64,000 bases of DNA from Halobacillus_B rhizosphaerae (GTDB lineage: Bacteria > Bacillota > Bacilli > Bacillales > Halobacillaceae), in the NCBI RefSeq assembly GCF_046719735.1, contig NZ_JAUTWQ010000008.1, forward strand, positions 124,001 through 188,000, read 5' to 3'. The position numbers and the translations under genes were made by a program. Below the pieces are notes generated by a model that saw only the letters and a list, made by a program, of their open reading frames with translations, made no database searches and was not told where the DNA came from. This document shows, piece after piece, positions 16,805-24,977 of this stretch (the first letter of the stretch is position 1; the number at the start of each line of letters is the position of its first letter).

Positions 16805-17140
16805 GAACATAATAATGAAAACTTAGATGCGATTTTTCATGCGCTTGCTGATGAAACAAGAAGAGATATGGTTCGACTTGTTTCTGAGAAGGAAAGAACA
16901 GTTTCTGAAATGGCCGCCCCGTTTGATATGTCTTTAGCGGCTGCCTCCAAACATATTAAGGTATTGGAGAAAGCGAATTTAATCGAGCGAACAGTGGAAG
17001 GGAGGACCCATACCTGTCGTCTCAATGCGGAAACACTTGCTCATGCTTCTCAATGGCTAAGTGTTTACGAACGATTTTGGAGTAAACGATTCGATCTTTT
17101 GGAAAGTGAGATATTGAAAGCTAAGAAGAAAGAACACTAA
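16799..17140 (+). CDS. ArsR-family winged-helix repressor
   Basis: HTH regulator (113 aa) of the ArsR/SmtB superfamily with recognition region MAAPFDMSLAAASKHIKVLE and a basic wing ERTVEGRTHTCRL. It lacks the metal-binding ELCVCDL motif, placing it in the subgroup that partners AHSA1/SRPBCC proteins. The start at 16799 fits a leaderless mRNA, because the -10 box ends 7 nt upstream. ATG 16781 would lie upstream of the -10 box and could not be on that transcript. Twin AACCA-nn-TGGTT palindromes suggest autorepression. Confidence 0.87.
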   Translation: MVEHNNENLDAIFHALADETRRDMVRLVSEKERTVSEMAAPFDMSLAAASKHIKVLEKANLIERTVEGRTHTCRLNAETLAHASQWLSVYERFWSKRFDLLESEILKAKKKEH

Positions 17141-17156
17141 TCGAGAGGGGTATTGG

Positions 17157-17654
17157 ATGGACAATATTTCAACGACAACACTAACTATGAAAAGAGAATT
17201 TAGTGTTACACCTGAAAGAGTTTTTGATGCTTGGTTGAATCCTGAAATGATGAGAAAGTGGTTCTTTACATTAGAAGGGACAAACAAGGTCGCACAAAAT
17301 GATCCACAAGTAGGCGGGACATGGGAGATCGTGGATCATAGAGAAGGAAAGGATTACCAAGCGTTAGGAGAATACCTCGAGATTGACCCTCCAAATAAGT
17401 TAGTCTTTACTTATAAAATGCCTCAATTCAGTGAGTTAGAAGATACCATCACTGTTGAACTGAAAGAAATTTCTGCAGGCTGTGAAATGACATTTACCCA
17501 GCTCATACACGTCTCCCCTGAGGAGGGCTGGACTCAAACTGATATTGAGAAAGCTCTTGGAGAATATCACGATGGAACCGAACACGGCTGGAATTTAATG
17601 TTTATGGGACTGAAGGAATTGCTTGAGACAGGAGAAGTCAGCTACAAAGGTTAA
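17157..17654 (+). CDS. AHSA1/SRPBCC-domain protein
   Basis: A 165-aa START-like hydrophobic-cavity protein of the AHSA1 group (MKREFSVTPERVFDAWLNPEMMRKWFF, GGTWEIVDHREGKDYQALGEYLEI). Despite the family name, bacterial members are probably small-ligand-binding proteins rather than Hsp90 co-chaperones. It starts 16 nt after the ArsR stop with AGAGGGG upstream, forming the usual two-gene ArsR-AHSA1 operon. The ligand is unknown. Confidence 0.9.
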   Translation: MDNISTTTLTMKREFSVTPERVFDAWLNPEMMRKWFFTLEGTNKVAQNDPQVGGTWEIVDHREGKDYQALGEYLEIDPPNKLVFTYKMPQFSELEDTITVELKEISAGCEMTFTQLIHVSPEEGWTQTDIEKALGEYHDGTEHGWNLMFMGLKELLETGEVSYKG

Positions 17655-17791
17655 AAATTATTGAAGTATTAACTAAAGTTGGACAGCTATTCCCCCGTAT
17701 TCTAGTGGGAGGGGTTTCAACTTAGGACAGAATGAAGAGTGTTTTTTACAGAGGTACAAGCCATTTACTGAATACTATAGGAGGATGTATC

Positions 17792-18145
17792 ATGGCCAAG
17801 CACAGGATTTTTACAACAAGTTTCGCAAGCGTCTATCCCCATTATATAACGAAAGCGGAGAAAAAAGGCCGCACGAAAGCGGAAGTTGATGAAATCATTC
17901 GTTGGCTGACAGGGTACAGCCAGGAAGAGTTAGAAGTGGTGATTGAAGAAAAGACAGACTTTGAGACCTTTTTTGCAGAAGCTCCGGAAATGAATCCTTC
18001 ACGGAGAGCAATTAAAGGAGTAATCTGCGGTGTGCGGGTGGAAGACATCGAAGAACCTACGATGCAGGAAATCCGCTATTTAGACAAACTGATTGACGAG
18101 TTAGCCAAAGGGAAAGCAATGGAGAAAATTTTAAGAACCACCTGA
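17792..18145 (+). CDS. DUF2200-family protein
   Basis: A 117-aa soluble protein matching the DUF2200 pattern (MAKHRIFTTSFASVYPHYITKAEKKGRTK..., RRAIKGVICGVRVEDIEEPTMQEIRYLDKLIDELAKG). ATG 17792 is chosen because AGGAGG lies 8 nt upstream. It has no known function; family members occur in Firmicutes and Actinobacteria. It is followed by a terminator and stands alone. Confidence 0.87.
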   Translation: MAKHRIFTTSFASVYPHYITKAEKKGRTKAEVDEIIRWLTGYSQEELEVVIEEKTDFETFFAEAPEMNPSRRAIKGVICGVRVEDIEEPTMQEIRYLDKLIDELAKGKAMEKILRTT

Positions 18146-18166
18146 GTAAAATCAGTAAAGACAGCA

Positions 18167-18202
18167 GGCGATTATTCATTTAGAATAGTCGCCTTCTTTT
18201 CT
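18167..18202 (+). terminator. Terminator after DUF2200 gene
   Basis: Eleven-bp stem GGCGATTATTC / GAATAGTCGCC (one G-T pair; 18167-18177, 18183-18193) followed by TTCTTTTCTTTT. Confidence 0.88.
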
Positions 18203-18234
18203 TTTAGAGGATTTAATAAGAGAGGAAGATCGTA

Positions 18235-19083
18235 TTGGTTACTTGGGAGAGAAAATTACTACATACGACACGCGGAGTATTTGAAATTTTTATTAAGGGA
18301 GAGGGAGATCCTGTTTGCGTTACGCACCTTTACTCTGAATTTAATCAAACGGGTGACTATTTTGCTGAAACCTTCACAAACACACACAAAGTTTACTTAA
18401 TCAACCTGCGAGAAACTGGACATTCAGCGAAAGCAGAGGAACCTTATCAACTCAGTATGCTGGAGTCAGTTTTCGATTTAGAAGCGGTTCGGGAAGAATT
18501 AGGGATAACTCAATGGGGATTTGCCGGACACTCCACGGGTGGAATGCTGGGTATTATTTATGGGATATACTTTTCTGACTCTCTTGCTTTCCATGTAATT
18601 GTGGGAGCAGCGGCAAGAGAGTATCTGACATTCTCAAAGGATTCTATCTATCACTCTGAGCATCCTGAATTTAATCGAATGCAGGAATTAAATGAAGCTT
18701 TGAAGCGATCTGATTTACCTGTAGAGAAGAGGAATGAATTAAAGGTCGAACGGACGAAGCTGTCATTATTTGCTCCTGAAAAATATGAACAGCTATTCTC
18801 TTTGAATATTCATAAAGGAATGTCGGCAGCGCGTATGGATTTTTTCAGTCGGGAACTACAAATATTTGATGTTACGAGAAAGCTTCCATTTATATCTGCA
18901 CCTACATTAATCGTATGCGGCAGGCATGATGTTCAATGTCCACCCATGTACTCGATTGAAATGAGTGAAGGCATTCCAAATGCACATTTGGCGATCTTTG
19001 ATAAGAGTAATCATTATCCATTTTTAGAAGAAGCCGAGCGGTTTATTGAAGTATTTCATTCTTTTCTTAAGGAATTACATTAG
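18235..19083 (+). CDS. Alpha/beta-fold hydrolase
   Basis: Cytoplasmic alpha/beta hydrolase (282 aa) with nucleophile elbow GHSTGG (Ser100), probable acid Asp in CGRHDVQCP and catalytic His in SNHYPF. The cap between about residues 125 and 205 is helical, as in proline-iminopeptidase-like or ester hydrolases. The start is TTG 18235 with AGAGGAAG about 7 nt upstream. It stands alone behind a terminator. The substrate cannot be assigned. Confidence 0.88.
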   Translation: MVTWERKLLHTTRGVFEIFIKGEGDPVCVTHLYSEFNQTGDYFAETFTNTHKVYLINLRETGHSAKAEEPYQLSMLESVFDLEAVREELGITQWGFAGHSTGGMLGIIYGIYFSDSLAFHVIVGAAAREYLTFSKDSIYHSEHPEFNRMQELNEALKRSDLPVEKRNELKVERTKLSLFAPEKYEQLFSLNIHKGMSAARMDFFSRELQIFDVTRKLPFISAPTLIVCGRHDVQCPPMYSIEMSEGIPNAHLAIFDKSNHYPFLEEAERFIEVFHSFLKELH

Positions 19084-19239
19084 TTAGAAACCAGCCTGGC
19101 AGCAAAAAATAAGGCATGTCCCTTGAATGGCTCTTCAAGTTATAATGAGGATAGGAAGCTTGGCAATGTTAGTAAGGGTAGAAATTTCGGTCGTAGAGGA
19201 TTGGAAATATCCCTAAAGTTTTTGATTGGATGTGTTTCT

Positions 19240-19416
19240 ATGAATGTAAGAAAAGTGATTTTGTATCCTATTTTAGGTGGTCTTCTTGGAGTGATTGTTC
19301 TTTTCGTATTGAATGGATTCGAATTCGAATTACCGCCGTCCATTGGTATTTTTACCGGGCTGGTTATAGGTCAGCTGATTGTTCTGAGACTGAGAAGTAG
19401 GCAACGAAACAAGTGA
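19240..19416 (+). CDS. Small membrane protein
   Basis: A 58-aa hydrophobic protein with two membrane segments joined by NGFEFELPPS and a basic C-terminus RLRSRQRNK. The ORF is open further upstream to TTG 19123, but the upstream part is basic and low in similarity to anything, so ATG 19240 is preferred; its ribosome site (GGATG) is weak. No family is recognised. Confidence 0.5.
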   Translation: MNVRKVILYPILGGLLGVIVLFVLNGFEFELPPSIGIFTGLVIGQLIVLRLRSRQRNK

Positions 19417-19470
19417 GTGATGAGAAAGAATTTGATAATTTCAAGTAGGAACGATATTGGAGGGATAGGA

Positions 19471-19974
19471 ATGTATGTGACGATTACTGATTTTATTAAA
19501 GAATGGAACAAGGAAGCTAGGCTGACTCAACAAGTTCTCGATGGATTGACGGATGATTCATTAAATCAGCAAGTGTATCCGGAAGGTCGTACGTTAGGAA
19601 GGATTGCGTGGCACTTTACTACAAATATCCCCGAATATTTAGCTCACTTCGGGTTGAAGGTAAAGGAAAGTGAATATACGGAAAGCGTCCCTGAATCCGC
19701 GGAAGAAATTGCGGCTGTCTTTCGTGAGTTAAGTTCCCAAGCTGCTCAGGTGATTGAACAGCAATGGACGGATGAATCTTTGGAGAACGTGCAAAAGGCA
19801 TTTGGAAGAGAAGAAACAAATGCGCAGATTTTGATGGGATTAATCAAACACATCGTTCATCATCGCGGCCAGGTTACCATTCTGATGCGTCAAGCAGGTC
19901 TTAAGCCTTTTGGAGTTTATGGCCCTCCGAAAGAAGATTGGATCCATTTAGGTGTGGAAACCCCTCCCCTTTAA
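19471..19974 (+). CDS. DinB-family protein
   Basis: A 167-aa four-helix-bundle protein of the DinB/YfiT type. The metal-binding His triad is visible as His48 (IAWHFT) and two His in LIKHIVHHRGQ. ATG 19471 follows GGAGGGATAGGA. DinB proteins in Bacillus include thiol-transferases using bacillithiol and proteins of unknown role, and this one has no assigned substrate. A fragment of a different gene follows. Confidence 0.88.
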   Translation: MYVTITDFIKEWNKEARLTQQVLDGLTDDSLNQQVYPEGRTLGRIAWHFTTNIPEYLAHFGLKVKESEYTESVPESAEEIAAVFRELSSQAAQVIEQQWTDESLENVQKAFGREETNAQILMGLIKHIVHHRGQVTILMRQAGLKPFGVYGPPKEDWIHLGVETPPL

Positions 19975-20010
19975 TCTTTATTAAATAGCTCGAATGGAAA
20001 ACACATTTAG

Positions 20011-20142
20011 ACAAAGCTGGTAAGCCGCACAGAATATGAATCTGCCGAATCCCTTAAGAATGTGATGGACATGGGAATGCTGCAGGGTATTACTGAAACA
20101 TGGGATCGCTTGAACGAGCGTGTCACGGCTTTGGAGTACTGA
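20011..20142 (+). pseudogene. C-terminal fragment of an AHSA1/SRPBCC gene
   Basis: Forty-three codons open from 20011 to TGA 20140-20142 encode RTEYESAESL, NVMDMGMLQG and ITETWDRLNERV in order. This is the conserved C-terminal helix region of AHSA1-type SRPBCC proteins. There is no start codon with a ribosome site and the N-terminal two thirds are missing, so it is a remnant. Confidence 0.65.
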
Positions 20143-20159
20143 ATGTAATCGGATCAACA

Positions 20160-20222
20160 AGCACAGCAGGTATCAAATGACAAAATTCATTATTTGTCAT
20201 TTGATACCTGCTGTGCTATTCT
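20160..20222 (+). promoter_or_regulatory. 25-bp perfect inverted repeat overlapping the TetR promoter
   Basis: The arms 20160-20184 and 20193-20217 are perfect complements around an 8-nt loop. The right arm contains TTGTCA (20194-20199), which is 17 nt from TATTCT (20217-20222). A TetR-family operator covering its own promoter is likely. As RNA read from upstream it would also form a very stable hairpin. Confidence 0.75.
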
Positions 20223-20245
20223 ATTTTTAAGGAGGTCGTAGGTTT

Positions 20246-20848
20246 ATGATTAGAAGCTCCGAGATTTTGACAAAAGAACAAATTCTCACAACTGCAGAAG
20301 AAACCCTTAGACGATTCGGTACAGCCAAAACATCGGTAACGGATATTGCGAAAGCTTTGAATGTTAGTCATGGCACCATTTACCGGCATTTTAAAAGTAA
20401 GGTGGAGCTTATGGAAGCGGCTACTGAGAAATGGCTGAGTGAAAAGATCATTGCCCCTCTGTCCTTGATTTATGAGGAGAAAGGTAAGCATGGTCCTGAG
20501 CATTTAAAAAAATATATTCAACGGTTAATCGAATTAAAAAGATGCTATGCATATCAAGATAAAGAATTGTTTGAGATGTATGCCAAAGTGACGGAAGAAT
20601 CCTCAGAGCTGATCGGGAAACACATTACGCATATAACGAATCAGATGAGTGAAATGATCAAGCAGTCCGAAATTAAGGCAAGCGATCCTGAAGGTCTTGC
20701 TCAAGCCATTTTCTATGCGACGGCGAGGTTTCATCATCCGGCACACGCTTATGAATGGGCTCAACCATCTATTGACCAGGAGTTTTCAGAGGTTTGGACC
20801 TTATTAGAGAAGGGATTTCTAACAATAAATGAGGGGGAAAAGGAATGA
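20246..20848 (+). CDS. TetR-family transcriptional repressor
   Basis: DNA-binding repressor (200 aa). The N-terminal TetR HTH is clear (ILTTAEETLRRFGTAKTSVTDIAKALNVSHGTIYRHFKSKVELM), and the C-terminal ligand domain resembles the TetR_C_33/YcdC-like group. AAGGAGG precedes the ATG. It overlaps the SDR start by 4 nt (ATGA), so the pair is co-translated. The upstream 25-bp inverted repeat is the probable operator. The inducer is presumably related to the SDR substrate. Confidence 0.92.
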   Translation: MIRSSEILTKEQILTTAEETLRRFGTAKTSVTDIAKALNVSHGTIYRHFKSKVELMEAATEKWLSEKIIAPLSLIYEEKGKHGPEHLKKYIQRLIELKRCYAYQDKELFEMYAKVTEESSELIGKHITHITNQMSEMIKQSEIKASDPEGLAQAIFYATARFHHPAHAYEWAQPSIDQEFSEVWTLLEKGFLTINEGEKE

Positions 20849-21585
20849 AACCTTTAACAGGGAAAGTCGCCATTGTCACGGGCGCATCAAGAGGAATTGG
20901 TAAACAAATTGCTTTGCAATTAGCAGATCTAGGGGCATGTGTGACGATCAATTACGCAAACAGTTCAAAGAAAGCAGAAGAAGTCGTAAACGAGATTAAG
21001 GAAAAAGGCGGAGCTGCCGCTGCCGTTCAAGCCAATCTCAGCCAGGTAAGTGAAATAGAACAGCTTTTTCATGAAACCATCGAAACCTTTGGGAAAGTCG
21101 ACATCCTGGTGAATAATGCCGGCGTCATGATTAATAAACCTCTTACTGAAGTCACGGAAGAGGACTATACGAATCAATTTGATGTTAACGTAAAGGGAAC
21201 GCTATTTGCCTGCCAGAATGCTATGAAATATATGGAGCAACAAGGACGTATCGTCAACATTTCGACTTCTGTAAACGGACAGATGTTCCCCGCTTACAGT
21301 GTTTACGCCGGCACAAAAGGAGCAGTAGAACAGTTCACTCGCCAGCTGGCAAAAGAATTTGGCTCCAAGCACATTACAATTAATGCAGTGGCTCCAGGTC
21401 CTGTGAACACCGAACTCTTCAATGTAGGGAAAACAGAAGAACAGATTGAGGGAATGAAGAAAATGAATGCGTTTGGCCGTATCGGTGAACCGGAGGATAT
21501 TGCCAACGTGATAGAATTTCTAGTCAGCGATAAATCTCAGTGGGTGACTGGACAAACTTTACGTGTAAACGGAGGCTTCATTTAA
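20845..21585 (+). CDS. Short-chain dehydrogenase/reductase
   Basis: NAD(P)-dependent oxidoreductase (246 aa) of the classical SDR type. Cofactor motif TGASRGIG is at residues 12-19, NNAG is near 90, the catalytic Ser lies in the NISTS strand, and Tyr/Lys are in YAGTK. Residues after strand 2 (NYANSSKKAEE) suggest preference for NADP. It resembles FabG-like 3-oxoacyl reductases, but its pairing with TetR points to a specialised substrate. Confidence 0.92.
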   Translation: MKPLTGKVAIVTGASRGIGKQIALQLADLGACVTINYANSSKKAEEVVNEIKEKGGAAAAVQANLSQVSEIEQLFHETIETFGKVDILVNNAGVMINKPLTEVTEEDYTNQFDVNVKGTLFACQNAMKYMEQQGRIVNISTSVNGQMFPAYSVYAGTKGAVEQFTRQLAKEFGSKHITINAVAPGPVNTELFNVGKTEEQIEGMKKMNAFGRIGEPEDIANVIEFLVSDKSQWVTGQTLRVNGGFI

Positions 21586-21613
21586 GGATTTAGGTTCTTA
21601 CCGATGAACAGAG

Positions 21614-21645
21614 GCGATTGCTCAAAAAGAGTAATCGCTTTTTTT
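21614..21645 (+). terminator. Terminator after the TetR-SDR pair
   Basis: Ten-bp stem GCGATTGCTC / GAGTAATCGC (one G-T pair) followed by seven T. Confidence 0.9.
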
Positions 21646-21694
21646 CTGAATGGATTATCTTGTCTCCCCGTTAGATTTTCTTGCAAAATGATAT

Positions 21695-21725
21695 GCAAAA
21701 AACAGCCAGATTTAACTCTGACTGT
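21695..21725 (-). terminator. Terminator of the YjcZ-type gene
   Basis: Nine-bp stem 21702-21710 / 21717-21725 (one G-T pair), followed on the minus strand by TTTTTTGC. It lies 28 nt after the stop at 21754. Confidence 0.75.
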
Positions 21726-21753
21726 TCGGGAGTTCCTGGGGTACTTTCAAGGA

Positions 21754-21858
21754 TTAATACCAAGCAGCTCCAACAATGATAAGCAGAATAAATAGTACAA
21801 CGATTAGGGCAAATCCCCCACCGTAACCGAAACCACCGCCGCAATTACCGTATCCCAT
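21754..21858 (-). CDS. YjcZ-family sporulation protein
   Basis: A 34-aa peptide: a Gly-rich start (MGYGNCGGGFGYGGGFAL) followed by one hydrophobic helix (IVVLFILLIIVGAAW) and a final Tyr. This is the signature of the YjcZ family of tiny sporulation-associated proteins. GGAGGTGA lies 6 nt before the ATG. The upstream DNA carries a perfect sigma-K-type promoter, and a terminator follows, so it is a complete single-gene unit. Its molecular role is unknown; a mother-cell or coat location is inferred from the promoter. Confidence 0.88.
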   Translation of the reverse strand: MGYGNCGGGFGYGGGFALIVVLFILLIIVGAAWY

Positions 21859-21887
21859 TCAAGTCACCTCCATTGTCATTCATACTT

Positions 21888-21914
21888 TACCTTATGTAGA
21901 AATGGATAAAGGGT
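21888..21914 (-). promoter_or_regulatory. Sigma-K-like promoter of the YjcZ gene
   Basis: On the minus strand, AC (21913-21914), 16-nt spacer, CATAAGGTA (21888-21896). This fits the sigma-K consensus AC-N16-CATAnnnTA exactly. Confidence 0.65.
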
Positions 21915-22048
21915 AAAGGTAATGGCCTATTTTAATCCAAAAAAATCGCTGGGCAGCTGCGGCATTGACCATGGTTTTGATTCAAATGGAAGCACCCAAA
22001 GAACATTGAACTCTGATCATGCCGTTTGCTTTTACTAAGGAAAGGGAA

Positions 22049-22062
22049 TATTATGCTAAAAT
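22049..22062 (+). promoter_or_regulatory. Candidate sigma-A -10 region
   Basis: Either TTGCTT (22026-22031), 17 nt, TATTAT (22049-22054), or an extended -10 TG-C-TAAAAT (22054-22062). Both would drive the 96-aa gene starting at 22109. Confidence 0.5.
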
Positions 22063-22108
22063 ATTTAAGTGGAAACTAGGTAATTTTTTGGGTAAAGGGG
22101 TTCGACTT

Positions 22109-22399
22109 ATGGAAAAACTGGAGCTGAAACAGTTATTTGATTTAAGAGACAATCACGAATTTGCATTTTCGGAAGCTTCTATTCTATTTGATCATGAACA
22201 GTCCTTCGAATGCCAAGTGTGTATAGAATCGGGAAACATTGAAAGGTTTCAATCCGATCTTAACGAGGATCTTGACTACCACTTTCGCTTAGTCGAGGCC
22301 ACGGGAAGGGTCTACGAAGGAAGATTCTATGTGTCTACTATTCGGGCTCCTGGCTGGTTAGAATTGAAATCCAATGGACCGGTCATTTGCACGAATTGA
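22109..22399 (+). CDS. Hypothetical protein
   Basis: A 96-aa acidic, soluble protein rich in aromatic and Glu residues. I recognise no family. ATG 22109 is taken because AAAGGGG sits about 9 nt upstream; the longer reading from 22019 lacks a ribosome site and crosses the likely promoter. No neighbour on the same strand suggests a function. Confidence 0.6.
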   Translation: MEKLELKQLFDLRDNHEFAFSEASILFDHEQSFECQVCIESGNIERFQSDLNEDLDYHFRLVEATGRVYEGRFYVSTIRAPGWLELKSNGPVICTN

Positions 22400-22508
22400 G
22401 CCTGCACGCTTTCTCGCTTTCTTCGTATACAAAAAGGAAACAACCCCTCATGAAATGAACATTCCTCGCTGCGTTATTCCTCTATCATCCACTGCTCCCG
22501 TGGAGGGA

Positions 22509-22538
22509 AAAGCAAAACCTCTCTTGCTGGGAGAGGTT
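22509..22538 (-). terminator. Terminator of the alcohol dehydrogenase gene
   Basis: Eight-bp perfect stem AACCTCTC / GAGAGGTT (22516-22523, 22531-22538), followed on the minus strand by TTGCTTTTCC. Confidence 0.8.
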
Positions 22539-22562
22539 CTACTCCATGGGTCCTCCTACATA

Positions 22563-23696
22563 TTAAGGCTTGAGAATGACTTTAATACAGTCATCTTCAC
22601 GGTTGTTGAAAATTTCGTACCCGTGTGAAGCTTCCTCCAGCGGCAGACGGTGAGTAATGATCTGAGTCGGATCAATTTCTTTCTTCACGATCTGGTCATA
22701 AATTCTCGGCATATACGCCCGGGCAGGTGCCTGCCCCATCTTAAGCGTAACGTTGCGGGAGAAGAATGGTCCGAGCGGAAACATATTGTATAGACCGCCA
22801 TAAACACCGGTGATCTGGACGGTTCCGCATTTTCTCACGGCTTTGGTCGCAATTTGGATCGCTCCGAGTGTTCCGCCTTGTAATTTAAACTTCTGTTCCA
22901 CAAATTCAAGCGGAGACTTCTTCCCGTCCATCCCCACGCAGTCTATCACAACATCAGCTCCGCCTTTGGTTAATTCTTTTAATGTTTCTCCCATATCCTT
23001 ATCTTTCGTGAAATCAAACGTTTCGGTCTGATTCATTTTCCTGGATTGATTCAGTCTGTATTCCTGATAATCGACCGCAATCACACGGGAGGCACCTTTT
23101 TTCCAGGCAAATTGCTGAGCCATTAAACCAATGGGACCGCAGCCTAACACGATCACTGTATCTCCCGCCTTCACCCCTGCATTTTCCACACTCCAATAAG
23201 CAGTGGGGAGCACATCGGATAAGAACAGCAGCGATTCGTCATCTAGTTCACAATCGGGAGGAATGCGGAACGGTGTATAATTTCCGAATGGGACCCGTAA
23301 GTATTCTGCCTGACCGCCGGGATAGTTGCCAAACTTCTCCGAATAGCCGAGTAATCCTCCTGAATCGTAATGGGGATTCGAGTGATCACACTGGCTTTCG
23401 AGATGCTGCTCGCAATAAGGGCAGCTGCCGCACGCGACCGTAAAAGGAACCACAACACGATCCCCTTTCTTCACCTTGGTGACTCCTCGTCCAACTTCCT
23501 CGACAATTCCCATCGGTTCATGTCCAATCACATACCCAATCGGAAGCGGGAAATTCCCCTGGTATAAATGTAAATCTGATCCGCAGATCGCAGTAGAGGT
23601 GATTTTTACAATCACATCCTCTTTATCTTCAATACGCGGATCCTCCACGTCTTTCACACTTACTGATTTTTTCCCTTGATAAGTGACTGCTTTCAT
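22563..23696 (-). CDS. Zinc-dependent alcohol dehydrogenase, formaldehyde-dehydrogenase-like
   Basis: Medium-chain dehydrogenase (377 aa). Catalytic zinc ligands are Cys38, His59 and Glu60. The structural zinc is held by Cys89, Cys92, Cys95 and Cys103. The nucleotide fold is GCGPIGLM, with Asp in VIAVDYQ pointing to NAD. The long C-terminal insert (SPLEFVEQKFKLQGG) is typical of glutathione-independent formaldehyde dehydrogenase-like proteins. ATG 23696 is chosen: the upstream ATG 23711 is part of its GGAGG ribosome site. It is monocistronic. Likely use is aldehyde/alcohol detoxification. Confidence 0.9.
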   Translation of the reverse strand: MKAVTYQGKKSVSVKDVEDPRIEDKEDVIVKITSTAICGSDLHLYQGNFPLPIGYVIGHEPMGIVEEVGRGVTKVKKGDRVVVPFTVACGSCPYCEQHLESQCDHSNPHYDSGGLLGYSEKFGNYPGGQAEYLRVPFGNYTPFRIPPDCELDDESLLFLSDVLPTAYWSVENAGVKAGDTVIVLGCGPIGLMAQQFAWKKGASRVIAVDYQEYRLNQSRKMNQTETFDFTKDKDMGETLKELTKGGADVVIDCVGMDGKKSPLEFVEQKFKLQGGTLGAIQIATKAVRKCGTVQITGVYGGLYNMFPLGPFFSRNVTLKMGQAPARAYMPRIYDQIVKKEIDPTQIITHRLPLEEASHGYEIFNNREDDCIKVILKP

Positions 23697-23894
23697 GTAG
23701 TCAGCCTCCATCCTCTGAATTTAAATACTTTTTAGGTTTGGTTATAGGCGGGAGATTATACCTGTCTTAAATTTAGGGAATTCATGCAACCCCTTATTTC
23801 CAATAACATACTGAAGGAAAGAATATTTTAATGTAAAATTATACAAGGTGGTCGATGCTGGAGGAATAGTTATTATAAAAGGAGGGGGAGAGAA

Positions 23895-24155
23895 TTGAAG
23901 AGAAAAGAGCGAAATCATGTGAAAATCTTACGGTATGTATTTTCAGTACTCACACTTATGCTGGTGGTTTATGAACTTGTTACGGAAATCTTTAGTTTCA
24001 GTCATATAATGATGTTGTTTCTTGGTTTAACCATGCTGATGAGAGGATTGGAAGAATTTAAACAAGGGCGTAAGGGATATGGATGGCTATTTGTAGTCGT
24101 CTTTCTGCTGTCGTTAAGTGTATCGATCGAAGGGTTTATCTATGTGCTTGTTTAA
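23895..24155 (+). CDS. DUF3953-like small membrane protein
   Basis: An 86-aa membrane protein with three hydrophobic segments and the conserved patch LFLGLTMLMRGLEEFKQGRKGYGW typical of DUF3953 (B. subtilis YczI type). The start is TTG 23895 with GGAGGGGGAG upstream. Function is unknown. A transcript could start at the AT-rich run near 23830-23850. Confidence 0.75.
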   Translation: MKRKERNHVKILRYVFSVLTLMLVVYELVTEIFSFSHIMMLFLGLTMLMRGLEEFKQGRKGYGWLFVVVFLLSLSVSIEGFIYVLV

Positions 24156-24274
24156 TCACTGTGTTTGCTGGTCTGGTTATATGAAGGACTAAGAATGAGT
24201 TACTCGAATACATAGAAAAAAGTGTTTGATCTCAAGGACATCTGAAGGCAATCAAAAAATGAAAGGGGAGACAT

Positions 24275-24736
24275 ATGACGTATATATTTGAAGGGATGAC
24301 TCAGGAACAGGCGGAGTTGATTGCTCGGCAGTGGCACTATGACGGGAAGTATGCTTTTTATGATATGGAAGCAGATGAAGAAGATCTGAAAGAGTTTCTA
24401 GATCCAATCGCACGTGGGAACTCAAAGTATACAATTACTCAACATCAAGAGCTGACTGGCTTCATAAGTGTAAATCAAACGGATCCGCAAACGTGTGATA
24501 TCGGGCTCGGGATGAGACCTGACTTGACTGGAAAAGGGTTAGGGACAGAATTTCTAAAGGAAGGAATGGAGTTTGTTAAGTACGCCTATCAGCCAAAGAA
24601 AATAACTTTGTCAGTTGCCACTTTTAATCAACGAGCGATCAAAGTGTATCACAAGCTGGGGTTTGAAGATGGAGAAACGTTTTGGCAGGACACAAATGAC
24701 AGCAGCTTCGAATTTCTAAAAATGACCTATCAATGA
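24275..24736 (+). CDS. GNAT-family N-acetyltransferase
   Basis: Single GNAT domain (153 aa) of the RimJ/RimL-like kind. The acetyl-CoA-binding motif A is RPDLTGKGLGTEFLKEG and motif B contains NQRAIKVYHKLGFEDG. AAAGGGGAG lies about 6 nt before the ATG. It stands alone. The acceptor could be a protein N-terminus, a polyamine or an antibiotic; nothing in the context decides. Confidence 0.9.
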   Translation: MTYIFEGMTQEQAELIARQWHYDGKYAFYDMEADEEDLKEFLDPIARGNSKYTITQHQELTGFISVNQTDPQTCDIGLGMRPDLTGKGLGTEFLKEGMEFVKYAYQPKKITLSVATFNQRAIKVYHKLGFEDGETFWQDTNDSSFEFLKMTYQ

Positions 24737-24779
24737 TGAATTGGAGCAGGAGCGGGAGTGTTATTGTACACAGCTTTTT

Positions 24780-24977
24780 TTAAGCATGAGGCTGTTTAGA
24801 GTGAGTCAGTTTGTTTGCTCTGGTTACGCTGAAAAGTTGCGGGATCTGAGCCAAGATAATAAATAGAACCGAATAAGTATGATCGTAAATAGCTAAGATA
24901 ATTGCAGTTAAACCTAATAACAGGGATAGGGAGAAGCCTAATGCTACTTTCAAATCTTTAATAACGGCCCAATTCAT
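24780..24977 (-). CDS. Small membrane protein
   Basis: A 65-aa protein with two hydrophobic segments (about 10-28 and 33-50) and a basic tail. AGGAG is about 11 nt upstream of ATG 24977. It matches no family I know. Convergent with the GNAT gene; the 43-nt gap has no clear terminator. Confidence 0.55.
   Translation of the reverse strand: MNWAVIKDLKVALGFSLSLLLGLTAIILAIYDHTYSVLFIILAQIPQLFSVTRANKLTHSKQPHA

Noticed and set aside
17690..17715. CCCCC/GGGAGGGG hairpin as a terminator for the AHSA1 gene
   Set aside because: The stem is short, imperfect and followed by only three T.
21604..21795. A 63-codon plus-strand ORF
   Set aside because: It begins in the SDR terminator and overlaps the YjcZ gene and its terminator on the other strand.
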